Below, one piece after another: positions 44,202 to 56,519 of a DNA stretch of 64,000 bases (the first letter of the stretch is position 1; each line of letters begins with the position of its first letter). The notes below the pieces were generated by a model, which was given only the letters and a program-made list of their open reading frames with translations, made no database searches and was not told the DNA's origin. This DNA is from Camellia lanceoleosa (Eukaryota; Streptophyta; Magnoliopsida; Ericales; Theaceae). The position numbers and the translations under genes were made by a program. The DNA lies in contig CM045761.1 of the NCBI GenBank assembly GCA_025200525.1, positions 81,993,551 to 82,057,550 on the forward strand, given 5' to 3'.

Positions 44202-46130
44202 TGTCACATCCCGAACCCGCCCCTAGAAGTTCGGTGACGAGACCGGCCAGTAATTCTAGATTACCAAAGGCCTTCCAATACAAAACATACATAACGGGGG
44301 CTCGCGGAAGCATAAACCAAATGCAGAAACTAATAGTCCAAGAGCTGTGCATCTATATGAACATACGTTTATATGCCAAAAAGAAGAGTTAATTACCCAC
44401 TATCTTTACATAACGTGTAGTCATCAAAACATATACAACTCTTCACATTCAGTTACAACAGTACAACAAAAACAAAACAAAAACTCGCAACGGCCTTCCA
44501 GGCCTAGCCTCAACTCGGAGGCTCCAAACTCAGGTAGGCTTCAAAACGGCGGCTCGGCTCGAGACTCCGCCTAGGCTCGACTCCCTGAATGCTCACCTAT
44601 AATACATAAATACAAACAATGAGCTAAAGCTCAGCAAGTAACATAACAGTAAAGAGGTTAGTGAACGAAGTCCAACATTCATAATTCTGAAGTAAATCAA
44701 TCATAATCATGTATCAATCATCATATAACATACGTAATGGCATACTCCACAGGGACTTAACATAGGCTGTCTTCCGACTAGAGTAACCGGTCCGTACACC
44801 GATTAATCGACTGACGAGATCTCGTAAACTGGTCCGTTAGGACTACCTATGGATGCCATACTAGATTCGCAAACTAGGACCTTCGTTCACAGAAAACATT
44901 TATCATTTCAAGCATATCATATCATATAGCATTCGATACATAAGTCATAATAACATATCTTTACGGAAACGTTACTTACAATGGGTTTCCGATACGTTGT
45001 ACAGTCTTCTCAATCTGACCTGCAATCATTCACATTGTAACACATTCTTAACACATCATCATCATATAACAACTCATGCCATTCTTTCTTCTTTTACATT
45101 TAGCCATAGTCATTCTCTTCCTTTATTACATTTATTTATGTCCATAATATGATCAAAAGATGCAAAATGATGCCAATTACATACTAAAATCATATAAAAC
45201 AACTTCCCGGAATTTCCTGAAAATAAGCCTTCCCGCTCGAGCGCGACTTTGTCCGCTCGAGCGGATCAGAACCGCTCAAAACTTTGGAAGGGTGATTTCT
45301 ACGCTCGAGCGGCCTTACCTCCGCTCGAGCGGACCATGCAACAGTCCGAGAATCTGGTTCTTCTTCCAAGCTTCCTTTTCCTCTTTGCAAAAATCCATTT
45401 TCACATTCATGAATTTAAGCCTCAAAACACTGGATTACCAACATGATTCAACTATTACATCTTCAATTCAAACCCATTTACATCGTATATGATATCAACC
45501 CATAATTTTAGATGAAGAATCATCAATTTGAACATAAAAGCTTCATATTAACACATCCATGGAGGTTTGAGAAACAATCTCCCTTAAGTCCAATAATCAT
45601 GAAACAAACCCTTCTAAACTATAATCTTGAGTTCCATAAGCAAGAATCACAATCCATTGCAAGAATTTAGAAGAATCCTTACCTTAATGGAGATGGCCCA
45701 ACTTGATTTCCCCCTTTCTCTTCCTTTCTTCTCTTGGTCTCTCTCTCTCTCACGATTTTCTCTCTTCTCTCCCTTCTCTAGATTTTTCACTTCTTTTATT
45801 TGAGTCAAAGAGTCAAAGAACAAGCATCCTTATCTCTTTATATCTAATATCCAAATAAATCAATTTGGGCAAAAAAAGACATGAGCCAAACAACTTTACG
45901 AACCAGATAACTTTCAGTCCTCAATTTATTGATTCAGATGGTTCTAAAAATTCCCAGTATCGCATAGGTATTTTGAATTTCATTTTCTGATTCCATTACG
46001 GTCATTAATTTCAGTCCCGAAGTTGTCATCCCAACAGATATTTTCCTAAGTTCAACAGATATTCTTCAATTAAATCATAACCACATAATTATTTATCGGT
46101 AATTACGTCATACAGTTCCGGGTCGTTACA
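44202..46130 (-). mobile_element. Solo LTR (1,929 bp), TSD CTAAG
   Basis: TGTCACATCCCGAACCCG at left, GGGTCGTTACA at right; CTAAG at 44197-44201 and 46131-46135. Same family as the LTR at 467-2905, which gives the minus orientation. Nested in the LTR 42451-49581. Confidence 0.9.
45233..45340. repeat. CTCGAG palindrome cluster in LTR
   Basis: Four CGCTCGAGCG-type palindromes in about 100 bp (CCGCTCGAGCGCG, CCGCTCGAGCGG, ACGCTCGAGCGG, CCGCTCGAGCGG). Best-preserved CpGs of the three clusters. Confidence 0.85.
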
Positions 46131-46849
46131 CTAAGTTTAATCCAAAACACCCAAATCCATAAATCTTTTGAAATAGCAAATAATAAGGGTAAAAATCATA
46201 CCAAATGACTACCAAATATACTGTCACGACCCAAACCCGCCCCTGTAGGTTTAGTGACGTAACCGGCCAGTAATCCTTGAATTACCAAAGGCCTCTCAAC
46301 GAAATAACACATAGTTAGGGGTTACGGCAACAACTACATAAATAATACTTAGTCCATTGAGCTGTGAAGACATACATGTGACAGATAATCTTAAACTTTT
46401 ATAAACTTACGAGTGATGCCAAAAGATACAGCATTTACACGTCACTTCATGTACATATTAACCAAAATCTTGTCAAAATCAAGAAACAAAGGCTATTACA
46501 TTCACAAAAATAGCCACTAAATGACTCAATCAGGAACCTCCCGGAGACACAAAGAGTGGCTGACAAAACGGAATCTTAAGCCATCAACTCTGGGCCTGAT
46601 CTCATGCCTGATCACCTATATACATAATATAAATAGTGAGTTGGAGCCCAGTGAATAATAACAAAGTAAAGGGGTTTTAAATGAATGATGTCTATTATAA
46701 AATGAGAAATCAGAGTTCATATAAAAAACAGTCTTATGTATATTTAGATTTCAAATCAGAAACTGATTCATATACTTGTTCATATTCATTTTCAAAGTTC
46801 ATACATTTCACATCATAGTACGTGCACATCCATTAGCGTTAACAAATCC

Positions 46850-47020
46850 GATGACCCACAAGGGACAGTCGTGAAGGCATTCTGATGACCTATAAAGGGA
46901 CATCTATAAGGCATTTCGATAACTCATGTGCATAGAGACGTTTCCGGTGACCCATAAAGGAACGGTCGTAAAGGCATTCCGACGACCCATAAAGGGACCT
47001 GATGACCTATAAAGGGACGC
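46850..47020. repeat. Short degenerate tandem repeat CCGATGACCCATAAAGGGAC
   Basis: Five or six copies, 20-45 bases apart, of GA(C/T)GACCYATAAAGGGAC with linker GGTCGTAAAGGCATTC, inside the solo LTR. Confidence 0.75.
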
Positions 47021-47429
47021 ATATCATATGATGATAAGGATGCTACAAATATATTTCAAAAACTTGGATGATTATTTATTCACACAAAACATAAAATTTT
47101 AGAAAACTAATAATGTCGTATCATCAAAAAATAATTAAAGTTTAACATAACTTTACAAAGTTATTACTCACAAATAACAAATAGCTCCAAACAGATGAAT
47201 AGAGTAGGCAATTCAAATATCTTGCGTTGTGTGACCTACACAGGTACAAAAAGAATATATACACTGAATTACACACACATAAACATTTACCTTGTTTTTT
47301 TCTTATCTTGGTGTGTCTCTACTTTTATCCTTATTATTGTGTCTTAATCTTGGCCTAGGTATGCCTAAGATGGAATGAGGATGTAAAAATGCACTTGAAA
47401 ACACTTGACAAAACTTGTTGAAAATAGAG

Positions 47430-47705
47430 TCCTCGCTCGAGCGCAAGATCTGTTGCTCGAGTGGTCTGTAAACTTTTGTAAAAGTACTAGTTGCTTGATT
47501 TTTCTGCTTGATGCTCACTCGACGCTCGCTCAAGCATGAGAGACATGCCCTCGCTCGAGCGCAACCTTTATTGCTCGAGCAGACTGCAAAACATATGAAC
47601 TTCTAGGAGCATGCATTTCACACTCGAGCGGACTTTTAGTCACTCGAGTAGAAATGCAAGATCACAAAGTGGTCGCTCGAGCGGAGAATAAGTCGCTCGA
47701 GCGGA
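47430..47705. repeat. CTCGAG palindrome cluster in LTR
   Basis: About ten copies of (C)GCTCGAGCG(G), several decayed to CACTCGAG or GCTCAAGC; the equivalent position to the cluster at 1560. Confidence 0.85.
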
Positions 47706-49159
47706 GAGGCAAAATTTGGGATTTCCATATTGCTTTTCTAAGCTTCAAAGTCAAATCCAAGGCTACAATTCACATCCTTTTGGGCCCAAAACTTGAGACA
47801 ACATATGTAAACTTGTAAAATATGAAGGTTTAAAGATCATTTCATGAAATCAAGAACCAAAAGTATGTCAATTGTGCAACATTCAACTTGAAATGTAGAA
47901 CATGATGTGAACATGTCATGCATGTATTCATTTGAGTTCATAATTTCCAAAACATGACCAAATGGGATATTCTACTAAAAAACATAGTGAATTCTTAGAC
48001 TACAACCAAAATATAAACATGCATGAGACAAATTCTTAGACAACATGCTCTAAATGCAATGTAATGCACATGCATATGTGTATACTCTTCTCTTCTACTT
48101 CATTAAGCTTAATTCTTGCCCCAACTCACTTAATTCTTTTTGAATGCATGAGTTAAGTACCCAAATTACATAACTAAAGGCTTGATTTCATACCTTAAGT
48201 TCTCAACTCCTTGAATCTTAGTGAGTTCTTGCTCAATTTTTTCAATTCTCTTTAATATTCTAGCAAATTCCTTGCTTGAAGACTTCTCTTTAACCCCTCT
48301 CTCTCTCTCTCTCTCTCTATCTCTTTACACATTTATGTATGAGCTCAAAATGTGTTGATATGAGAGAAAAGAATCAGTGGGAGCACATAAGAAGCCTTAT
48401 ATAGGCTTGCCTAATGATAGTTAATTAAGGCTAATCAAGTGGATATTAAATTAATCTTATTTAATCGTTCCAAACCGAATTTTAATTAAACCTACCATAA
48501 TTTTTCATAATTCCCAAATAACACATAAATCAAGTCAATTTTTGAATCGGATGCCGATAAGGCTTTTAATTCGCAAACCGAAACAGAAACATGAACAGAT
48601 ATTTCTACGTTAAACAGATATAAACACACATAAGACAACATATGATGCAAAATTTCACTTTAATTATCTATTAGGCATAATTAAGTATGGATTAATGTTA
48701 ATCATGGGTTGGGGTTGCTACATATACATAACAAAATATGGCATAAATATGTTACCGAACTCATATTGACTTTAGGAAATAAACCCTTCCTCTTGAAGCG
48801 AAGAGGAGAATTTCGAAAAACTCAAAATCGATGAAACCATGAAACTCTTGAATCAAAAGAAAGCCCTTAAAGAGATCTACAATTTTTCTCAAAGGACCAA
48901 GGTGAAAAGATACCTTTAACCAAGTAGATCTAGAGATCTATGTAAGAAAGTTGAGTTTCTAAGAGAGAGAGAGGGATTTATTGGTTAAAGGGGGAAGAGA
49001 GAGAGAGTGAGAGAAAAAAAGAAAAAGTGAATCAGAAAAGTGTATTTGGGGTCTATTTATAGTGGTAGAATAATAGCCCTAAAGTCAAAGGAAAGAATTA
49101 GTCAAACCCCTAAAAGTAGAGCCCCTAAAACCGAACAAAAAATCTAGAATTTTACTCAC

Positions 49160-49395
49160 AAGGGTCGACCTTTTAGATAGAGTTGTCGACACTTAACAAG
49201 AAAAACTGAGACACTAATGTGTGTAGAGGACAAGGGTCGACCCTTGGAACCAGTGGCGTTGACCCTAAATTTCATAATGTAACCCAGAACAACATAGCAA
49301 GGACTCAGAACCATGGTGTTGACCCTACCAACTAGCAGAGACACTAAAAGTAAGGTAACAAGGTGGTGTCGACCCCTAAGAAGGCTAGTGTTGAC
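49160..49395. repeat. GGGTCGACCC palindrome cluster
   Basis: AGGGTCGACC, TTGTCGACAC, AAGGGTCGACCCTT, then GTTGACCCT (three) and GTGTCGACCCC, GTGTTGACTCC. A family of self-complementary units around GTCGAC, several with CG-to-TG change. Confidence 0.75.
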
Positions 49396-49581
49396 TCCAG
49401 AACAAATTTTCCAAATTCCCAAAGAACTTTCAACGTAAACAACCATAAACGAACAATCACAACAAGTTTAGATCGAATCGTACACCTCCAAAACCAAGAT
49501 ACAACAACTCCGAAGACTTCCAAAATGAAAATAAATGAATTAAATACACTCTCCAATAGTTTAAAGGACACACGTGCTACA

Positions 49582-49829
49582 AATTAGATTAAAAAAATAC
49601 TATTATATATAAGATCCAAGATTCAACATTTTGAATTCTCCACAAATTCTTTGAGACCAAACGGACAATCAAAAGAAGAAAAAAAAAATCTTTTACTACA
49701 TTGAACTCAAAAAAATAAAACAAAAGCTCTCTAAAATCACTGAACAAATTGTACACACAGATCTATAACAAACAACAGTGAATACCTAATATTTGCATCA
49801 GTAGCAGCAATCAAAAACTCAAAAACCCA

Positions 49830-49869
<40 letters not shown>

Positions 49870-50129
49870 GATCTCGCCACCAACGACAAGCCACCATCTC
49901 GATCTAGATCTAGGGTTGGTCTTGAAAAAAGAGAGAAAGAGCAGCGACAAAGCTTGCAGCGACAGAGCAGTGACAGAGCTGCCATCTTGCTCTGTGTTGG
50001 TCTTAAAAATCGATTTGGAGGATTGGCTTTCAATTAGGAGATTTTTTCATGCTTTCAATTTGGTTACTATGTTTTTTTTCATGACTGGAGGATTTTGCGG
50101 CTCGTGTTCTTGAAGCTGAGTCTGAGTTG
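49582..50129. other. Element interior right of the LTR stack
   Basis: A-rich, then a (CT)n run at about 49831-49866 and CCACCAACGACAAGCCACCA at 49877 repeating the text near 42318. Short GC-balanced stretch 49910-50110 without a supported gene. Confidence 0.5.
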
Positions 50130-50300
50130 GTCCGAGCCAGAAAAAGAAGAAGCGGAAGGGAAGGTTTTGCTCTACTGCTTTCTTATTTATTTATTTATTT
50201 TTTTAAAAAAAAATTTGCACCAAAACGATGTTGTTTTGAGGCACTGCAAGAAGCCCTGTAAGGAAGGACAGTAGAGGATCCAGACTCGTTCTTCTCCTAG
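50130..50300 (-). repeat. Right inverted arm, partner of 42057-42240
   Basis: Contains GAGCCAGAAAAAGAAGAAG, GGGAAGGTTTTGCTC, AAATTTGCACCAAAACGATG (the palindrome decayed to AAAACGATGTTGTTTT at 50222-50237), GCACTGCAAGAAGCCC and GGATCCAGACTCG, all in reverse order to the left arm. Confidence 0.65.
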
Positions 50301-50410
50301 CATACCACATGCTTTCCTTTAATTGGCAAACTCTTATTTTCCTATGTTAAAAAAAGAATAGAAAAAAAGACTCTTATTTGCATATTAATTAATTGATTTG
50401 AATATGGGAC

Positions 50411-51075
50411 TGTAGACACCCCATTTTTGACCGACCTTAAGACTTAGACGTCACCGATTGAGCGCTCGGTGATGTTGCATATTGTGCCCGTTCAGAAGTC
50501 TTAGAGTCGCGGCCGTGCGCCCTACCTCCGGACTTCCGAACCCTCTTCTGTGCCTTGCCTCGGTTTGCGAACCAGACTCGGTTTTCTCTGTTTTTCTTTC
50601 TGAGGAGAAGTGGTCCGTAGACTATCTCTCTCGATGGCGTGGGCTACATTTTCGTGCCGTGAGGCCATTTTGCCCATTCGGAGCCGGTTCGGTTTGAACC
50701 GCCAGCCATGCCTCTTGGTTCGGCCTAACCATCTCCGATTGCTCTGATTTTTGGCATGCATCTTATTTACCCCATTTCGAGGGACACTGGGGTCTTAGAT
50801 ACCCACTTCGTGGTCGAATGCCACTTTCGGTGCTTACAGCCCATTTTCGAGACCCCGAACTGCGTGATTTGGGCCCCGAGCATTCATTTTACATTAGTTT
50901 TTGTTCAATTTTGGCAGGTACCTCTGTTTTAGCACCAGGAAGATCACTGGAGGGTGGGAGGACAGCAATTGTCTTAGAAAACCAGTTTCGCTCCTCCGGC
51001 GTCCGTTTTGCTCACTTCCAGGCTAATGTTGAACACCCTAGGGATATTTTCTTCGAGCCGAGACTACATATTTGT
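50411..51075 (+). repeat. 5' LTR, truncated to about 665 bp
   Basis: Aligns closely with 58520-59180 (same TGTAGACACCCC..TTTTGACCGACCTTAAGAC start and many shared blocks) up to ACTACATATTTGT. Beyond that the 3' LTR continues for 4.4 kb, whereas here gag-leader-like sequence follows. No primer site is seen, so LTR 3' end and primer site were lost. Confidence 0.8.
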
Positions 51076-51099
51076 CATTAGACTTGTGCTGATAGACTT

Positions 51100-53460
51100 T
51101 GTCGGGTCAGAAATTCAGTTCAAGGGCAATCAGTGTTCCTTCACCAAAGCGAGTAAAAAGGTCGAGGGGCAGTTATACGGTTGTTCGATTAGACGAGCAA
51201 TATGGCGAGGATGGAGAAATGATCGTCAACTCGAGAAAGTATGAAACTCATGCAAAGAGACCTTGCCGTCAGCGGAATTTGCCAAAAGCGGCGAGATTAT
51301 AGCCCAACGGCGAAGACAATTGCGAGCTAGAAGCAAAGCTGAGTATCTACTTCACACGAGCTCCTCCCTACCCAGGTTCCAACGCCGGAGACAGCTAATG
51401 TCCAGGATGATACGGACATTCCAGGCAGGCCAGCTTCGCCCTTGGTTCTACCCCAACTATCTAAAACACCCACCAACCTACCAGACTCCCCCTTTGAGTT
51501 CAAGACGGACCCCACAGCATTGAAAGTGAGCAAGCTTGAGGAATTGTTCAAAAAGTCTCAGGGGGCCCATTCTATTCCTGACATAGAGGATGGTTTTACC
51601 AACTCAGTGGTGACATTACCGGATCGGTTCAAGCTGCCACATATCGATCGATTCGATGGCTCTGAAGACCCAATGGTGCACCTCCAACTGTTTTCTGATA
51701 TCCTGAGGCCAATGGGTTTGACTACAGCCCAGAAATTGTCACTATTCGGCCGAACCCTGTCTGGGATAGCCGCAATTTGGTATGCAAAATTAGAGAGCTC
51801 TATGAAAGCAGGCTGGGAAGAAATTTGGCCGAGGCCTTTGTTGCTCAATACTCCTATAACACACAGATCGAGGTCACAACTCGTGATCTCGAAGTCACCC
51901 GCCAAGAACCAAAGGAGGGTTTCTCAGAGTTCGTGATGAGATGGAGGGCAAAGGCCTCAATGATGACTATAAGGCCTTCCGACAAAGATCAGATCAGGAT
52001 GATTGTTCGGAATTTGCATGGCGAGTTGCTGCAAAAGATGGTCGTTCTACCTTTGTTTACCTTTCTAGCCCTTCATGAAATGGGGGTTCAAATCGATGAT
52101 GCCATCAGACAAGGGATCTTCGCAGAAGATAATGAGCCTTTGAGGAGGAATGTTGCTCGCAGTTCCAATGCTACTACTGATGGTAGCACAGCTGCGAAAT
52201 GCTCAGAAGTAGACACTATCACCACTTCCCCCAATGACCAAAAACCAACCACTTCAAATTTCGGCCCCAAAAATTCCATCCTCTTTACATGAGTCTCTCC
52301 CAAGCTTTGAAAAAGCTGCAAGAAGAAGGGCACCTAGAACTCCTAGAACCCCAACCCCTCCCAAATCCTCTTCCACCAAGGTATGACCCAGCTAAATACT
52401 GTGCCTACCATCAACAGCACGGTCATGATACGAACCGTTGCATCCGCCTCCGTCATAAGATTCAGGACCTTATTGATGAAGAGACAATAGTTCCACCTCA
52501 AAACCCCAAGGACCAAGTACCTCATCCACATCTCAACCTCATCCATATACTGCCATCCACCTACGACCCCAGCATATACATCACCCTAGCCCATCTACCC
52601 AAGCCTGAGGTGTTCATTCCGGAAGGCATGGACTTATGCATGATGGATGCACCTGGAACCCAATCATCTCAAACCCGTGAGCCCATTACTTCTGAGCTAA
52701 AGAGAATGATCGAAGATCTTCAAAGAACTGTAATAGATTTGGCCTCTGGGACATTGGCTCCATCATCAGTCACATCACATACCAGGGAGTTCATGTCAAA
52801 AGGCTCCCGATCTGGCGGGCTACATCTGAGGAAGGCCAATCCCTTGGCAAAGTGGAGGCAAGTGGAAAGAACAAGGCAGGGGCGGACACGGATCCCCATG
52901 AGCATCTTCTGTTGGCTGTTGAGGCCTTGAAAGCCGAGGGACTGAACAAAGAGCAAGTGCTCGCAGTTGTTGCAAAACTGACGGCATTTTCGCCACTCAA
53001 GTCGAGGATCCGAATCAAAGGAAAAGCAGGAGAAGGGCCGTTATACGAGAGGCAATCTGTTAGCTCTAATCCTCCACTTAGAAGAGATCAACAAACCAAA
53101 GCCAAGACACGCCAATCCCTCTCTTGGTGCGTCGGCCAAAGAAAATCCACAAACCTTGAAGTACCAACCCCGAGGTCAGAGGATCTTCCATGCCCTCCAC
53201 ATGCCTTTATCCAAAGCTTTCCAAATCCTTGTTGGACAAGGCCATCTCAAACCCCTTGAGCCTCGGTCTTTCCCGAACCCTCTTCCGGCTACACATGATG
53301 CTACCCAGTACTGCGCATACCATCAAAGAACCGGCCATGCTACTAACAATCGCTTCCGTCTTCGCCATGAAATGAGGATCTATTTGAAAACGAGGTCATC
53401 CTTCCGCCGAGCTCGGCAAAGTCTATCGGCCTTTGGGTCGATGAACTTGGGGATAATGTT
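51100..53460 (+). pseudogene. Gypsy-type gag, frame-shifted, with a duplicated CCHC-like motif
   Basis: Gag forms the particle core. Frame 51442-51822 holds FKLPHIDRFDGSEDPMVHLQ and GLTTAQKLSLFGRTLSGIAA with IWYAKLE, the standard gypsy gag block. The frame changes near 51822 to AEAFVAQYSYNTQIEVTTRD, EGFSEFVMRWRAKA and IVRNLHGELL (to about 52280). After another change near 52285 it continues SQALKKLQEEGHLELLEP then YCAYHQQHGHDTNRCIRLRH, a knuckle-like C-x2-H-x3-H-x4-C. A diverged second copy lies at 53200-53370 (LGQGHLKPLEP-like, YCAYHQRTGHATNNRFRLRH), where the last Cys is Arg. So gag is broken at least twice and its 3' part is partly duplicated. 51100-51440 is leader or decayed gag N-terminus. 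Confidence 0.8.
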
Positions 53461-54835
53461 ATGTGAATGGGGATAAACCACTGCGGGCGGCGGTCAATCA
53501 ACTCGAGACGTGGGAATGGCACGCCTTTATTACGAGCAATATGCAAATACCGGTTTTGCTTTTCGACTTGGGTATTGGGTCGATTTTGTTACTTTGTTTT
53601 GAGTCTGTCTTTTTGTTTTGAGTCGATCTCTTTTGTCTTGGGTCATCTTGTTGTATTGAGTCGATCTGTTGTATAGAAGTCAGGTGATTCCGGGGGTGTT
53701 ACCTCGGGCGTCACCATTTTGTTTCGCATTTGTCTTTTTGTTTTGTTTTGAGTCTGTTTCTGCCAGGGAGCCAGTTATGCCAACAGATTTTGAATGAAAC
53801 AGCAGTGATTTCCATACTCTCGCATTTGTTTCTGCCGTGTGCTAGTTGTGGCGGGATTTGAATGAAATGGCAGTGCATTCCACCTGCTCTCTTGTGCCTT
53901 GAAGTCATTATATTGACCTAAGTTTTTCAAAACCTTTTTGAACACTGCGGTGAAAACAAAGAGGGAGGAATTCCTCGGGATTTGCAAAACTTTGATCAAA
54001 TGAGAGAAAGAGAGGCATACTAAGCCCTTAATGAATGAAATCATGCTTGTTAGTGTGAGTACTGAGAAGGATCCTGGCTTGATCCAGATTGGTTCCACAC
54101 TATCTTCTGCGCGAGCGATTTGTCGCTTTCTTAAAAACTGTCAAAAATGTTTTATGTGATCTGCGAAGACCTGTGTGGAATCACTCTTGAGATTGTGCAG
54201 CTTAGGATCGCTTTCAGCCTCGAGACTCGACCCCTCATTTTCAAACCTTGGACTTGCATTCAGAATGTTCAAAGGTCAACTATGATGTGAGGCTTGTGTG
54301 GCCAGATTCGAAGCAGCTCTCGAACAAGAGGCGCCAAAGTCAGATCAAGAAGGTCAGACCTCATCAGAAGAAGCTTGCAAAGCTAGATCAGAAGCACCCC
54401 TCAAACTAGGGGCAAAAAATATCCGATGTGCTCGAAGAGCCAAAGGTGGATCTTTCTGCAAGTCAATACAATGACCACTCTCACGGATATAGAGGCTTCA
54501 ATCTCGTAACCATTTGGCATGGATTTGGTTACATTTTTACCCTTTGAGAGGCTCATTTGGGCGAAAACCCGAAAAGGCGACCGAGCAAAAGTTAGAGCAA
54601 GACAAGAAAATTTATATACAAAAATGCAAAAAGAAAAAATGCAAAGATACAAAAAATGCAAAAAAAAAAAAAAAAGAAGAAAAGAAAAATGCAAAAAAGA
54701 AGAAGAAAAAGGAATGAAAAGAATAGAAAAAAAAGAAAAGAAAGAAAAACAAAGGTCGAAAACTCGCAACAGCGCCTTGGCAAAAGTTAGAGCATAAAAA
54801 GGAGAGGTTAAATACGAGTGTACCTTAACCCCGAA
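53461..54835 (+). other. Non-coding interior of the gag-only element
   Basis: T/G-rich repeats of TTTTGTTTTGAGTCGATC type (53570-53770) and an A-rich AAAAATGCAAAA/AAAGAAGAAAAG tract (54600-54755). The lysine-rich or phenylalanine-rich frames here are a by-product of this composition. Confidence 0.6.
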
Positions 54836-54870
54836 CTACGTGGGTTGATTCCCCTCTTTGGGGTACGTAG
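54836..54870 (+). ncRNA. Candidate hairpin in the non-coding interior
   Basis: CTACGT (54836-54841) and ACGTAG (54865-54870) are exact reverse complements, and inside them CCCC (54851-54854) faces GGGG (54860-54863) across TCTTT. This could fold into a bulged stem-loop. I recall similar ACTACGT..GGTACGTAGGCA text from plant gypsy elements, so it may be conserved; no function is known to me. Confidence 0.35.
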
Positions 54871-56519
54871 GCAACTTCATTCTGAAGTCCAGCCGCAAAA
54901 CGATTCAAATTCAATTGTATCCATGTAATGGTTTTGACCATCCCTGCCTTCTTTGTATCCGAGAAATGCAGTTGCAATCATCGCTCGAGGATCGACTACA
55001 ATGCTTCATGCGGTCTTGCGTTCAAACAAGGGGCAACTTTCCGTTGCCATGCAGCTCTCTTCAAGTACGGGGCAGTTTTCCTTTGGATCCGAGGTTGTGC
55101 ATCTCAGGAGTAGGTTTCATGCTCGTTGAGCAAGTGGCCGTTTGCAAAAATAGTTTTTGAGAATTTTTACTGAGGTTGGCTAATTTTCTCGAAAAATCAT
55201 TCTATCTTTTCCAAAACTGGACCATTTCTTGGACCCAAAAAAGGAAAATTTTCAGTGCTCATAGCCTGACTTGCATGATTTCAAATCAAAAACTGAACAA
55301 GCATGTTAACTCGACTCTCATTTTGGTCAAAATTGTTTTAGTAGAAAGCCAAAAATAAAAAATGGTCAAAATGATGAACTAGGGGCACAGTTGAGTCAGG
55401 TGTTCTGTCTTTTCCCCATTGTCAATATACTCGCCAAAAAGGGCACTCTACCTGCCAAGAAGGGCACAATTGAAGTTAACGACAAAGGACTGAAAGCTCC
55501 CTCATCCTCCGAGCAACGAGGTATCAAGCCAAGTGCGAAGCACGAACTGGAATGGGCCAAGATATTTCACTCCATCATCTGGACAGATCTGATCACGTCC
55601 AAACTCCCAAAGAAGGCATCATCAATCGATGTCACCGCAGATTTGCTACACATCTGCGCAAAGACAACCCTCTGTGGGAGAAACTCACTGTTGTAAGCAG
55701 AAGAAAAAGAATCTGGTAGAATACCAGGGGCAAAAGCCCACAACTTTCTGCTTATCCATCAACCACCCAGGGGAGGGATTGAAAAATGAGAGATTGAAGA
55801 ATAGAGAGATGTGTGATGAGAAAAAAAGTGAGAAAAGGGCTTTTTCAGAAAAACAGAGCTTAAGGGCCGAGTGATGTGAGAACCACAAGTGAGAAAGGGT
55901 GGGAAACACTACCCGGTGAAACAGGCTCTCTGTGCACGTCTGAGTGTCGTATCTTTTGTTTTATCTCGATTCTTATTTTGAGTCGTTTCGAGTGTTACTC
56001 GATGTGTCTAGGTTGTGTGCCTTTTATTTCCTTGTTGAGTCGTTTGGCTGTGGTTAGTTGTAGGCTCAATACCCGGTTGAGAATCCTTTTCTCATTTTCA
56101 AAAGAAAAATCGTTTTGTGCTCCGAGTGCTGTGCCGTTCTCCACATTTGTGCAAAACAGAATTTGTTCTTTCAAAAAACCGCGGGGTTCAACCCAGGTCA
56201 CACGAGAACAGTAGAACCAGGACCTATCTGAAGCTATGAGTTCCGGGCTGCAAAGCAAAAGAAAAGAGGGAAAATGGAAGCATCTGAGTGTGTTTCACCT
56301 TCAGCAAATTCCGTGATTGTATTTTGGATGTACCTTTTCAAGCCTTGTCAATGCTCCGAAGTATGAGTGTGCCTCTACCTCAAGCGCAAGATCAAGCCTA
56401 CTTCAAAGTTACGCACCCTTCCACCTGCATTGTTGTGCATTCTTCCATTGGTATTGTCATACACACCATACTTGCACTTATTTGCATCTTGTGTTATCTT
56501 CTACCATTTATCCTTTTAC
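54871..56519 (+). other. Non-coding interior, no gene seen
   Basis: Mixed-composition sequence without gag or pol motifs. Short frames only. Separates the hairpin from the tandem arrays. Confidence 0.5.

Larger units (their letters stand above)
46222..48722 (-). mobile_element. Solo LTR (2,501 bp), TSD TATAC
   Basis: TGTCACGACCCAAACCCG at left, GGGGTTGCTACA at right; TATAC at 46217-46221 and 48723-48727. Same family as 467-2905. Also carries GACCYATAAAGGGAC tandem repeats at 46850-47020 and a (CT)n run at 48298-48320. Confidence 0.9.
42451..49581. mobile_element. LTR (family TGTCACGCCCCG) split by two nested solo LTRs
   Basis: Starts TGTCACGCCCCGAAATAAC and ends CACGTGCTACA at 49581. Flanks GATTA (42446-42450) and AATTA (49582-49586) would be a 5-bp duplication with one change. 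Subtracting the nested LTRs and their duplications leaves about 2.7 kb, similar to the other gypsy-type LTRs here. It carries TTTTGTCCGCAGGAA/TTTTGTCCGCAAGAA repeats (43245-43335) and a GGGTCGACCC cluster near its right end. The right boundary is less certain than the left. Confidence 0.55.

Noticed and set aside
54514..54797. Lysine-rich and phenylalanine-rich frames
   Set aside because: Purely the A-rich tract read on either strand.
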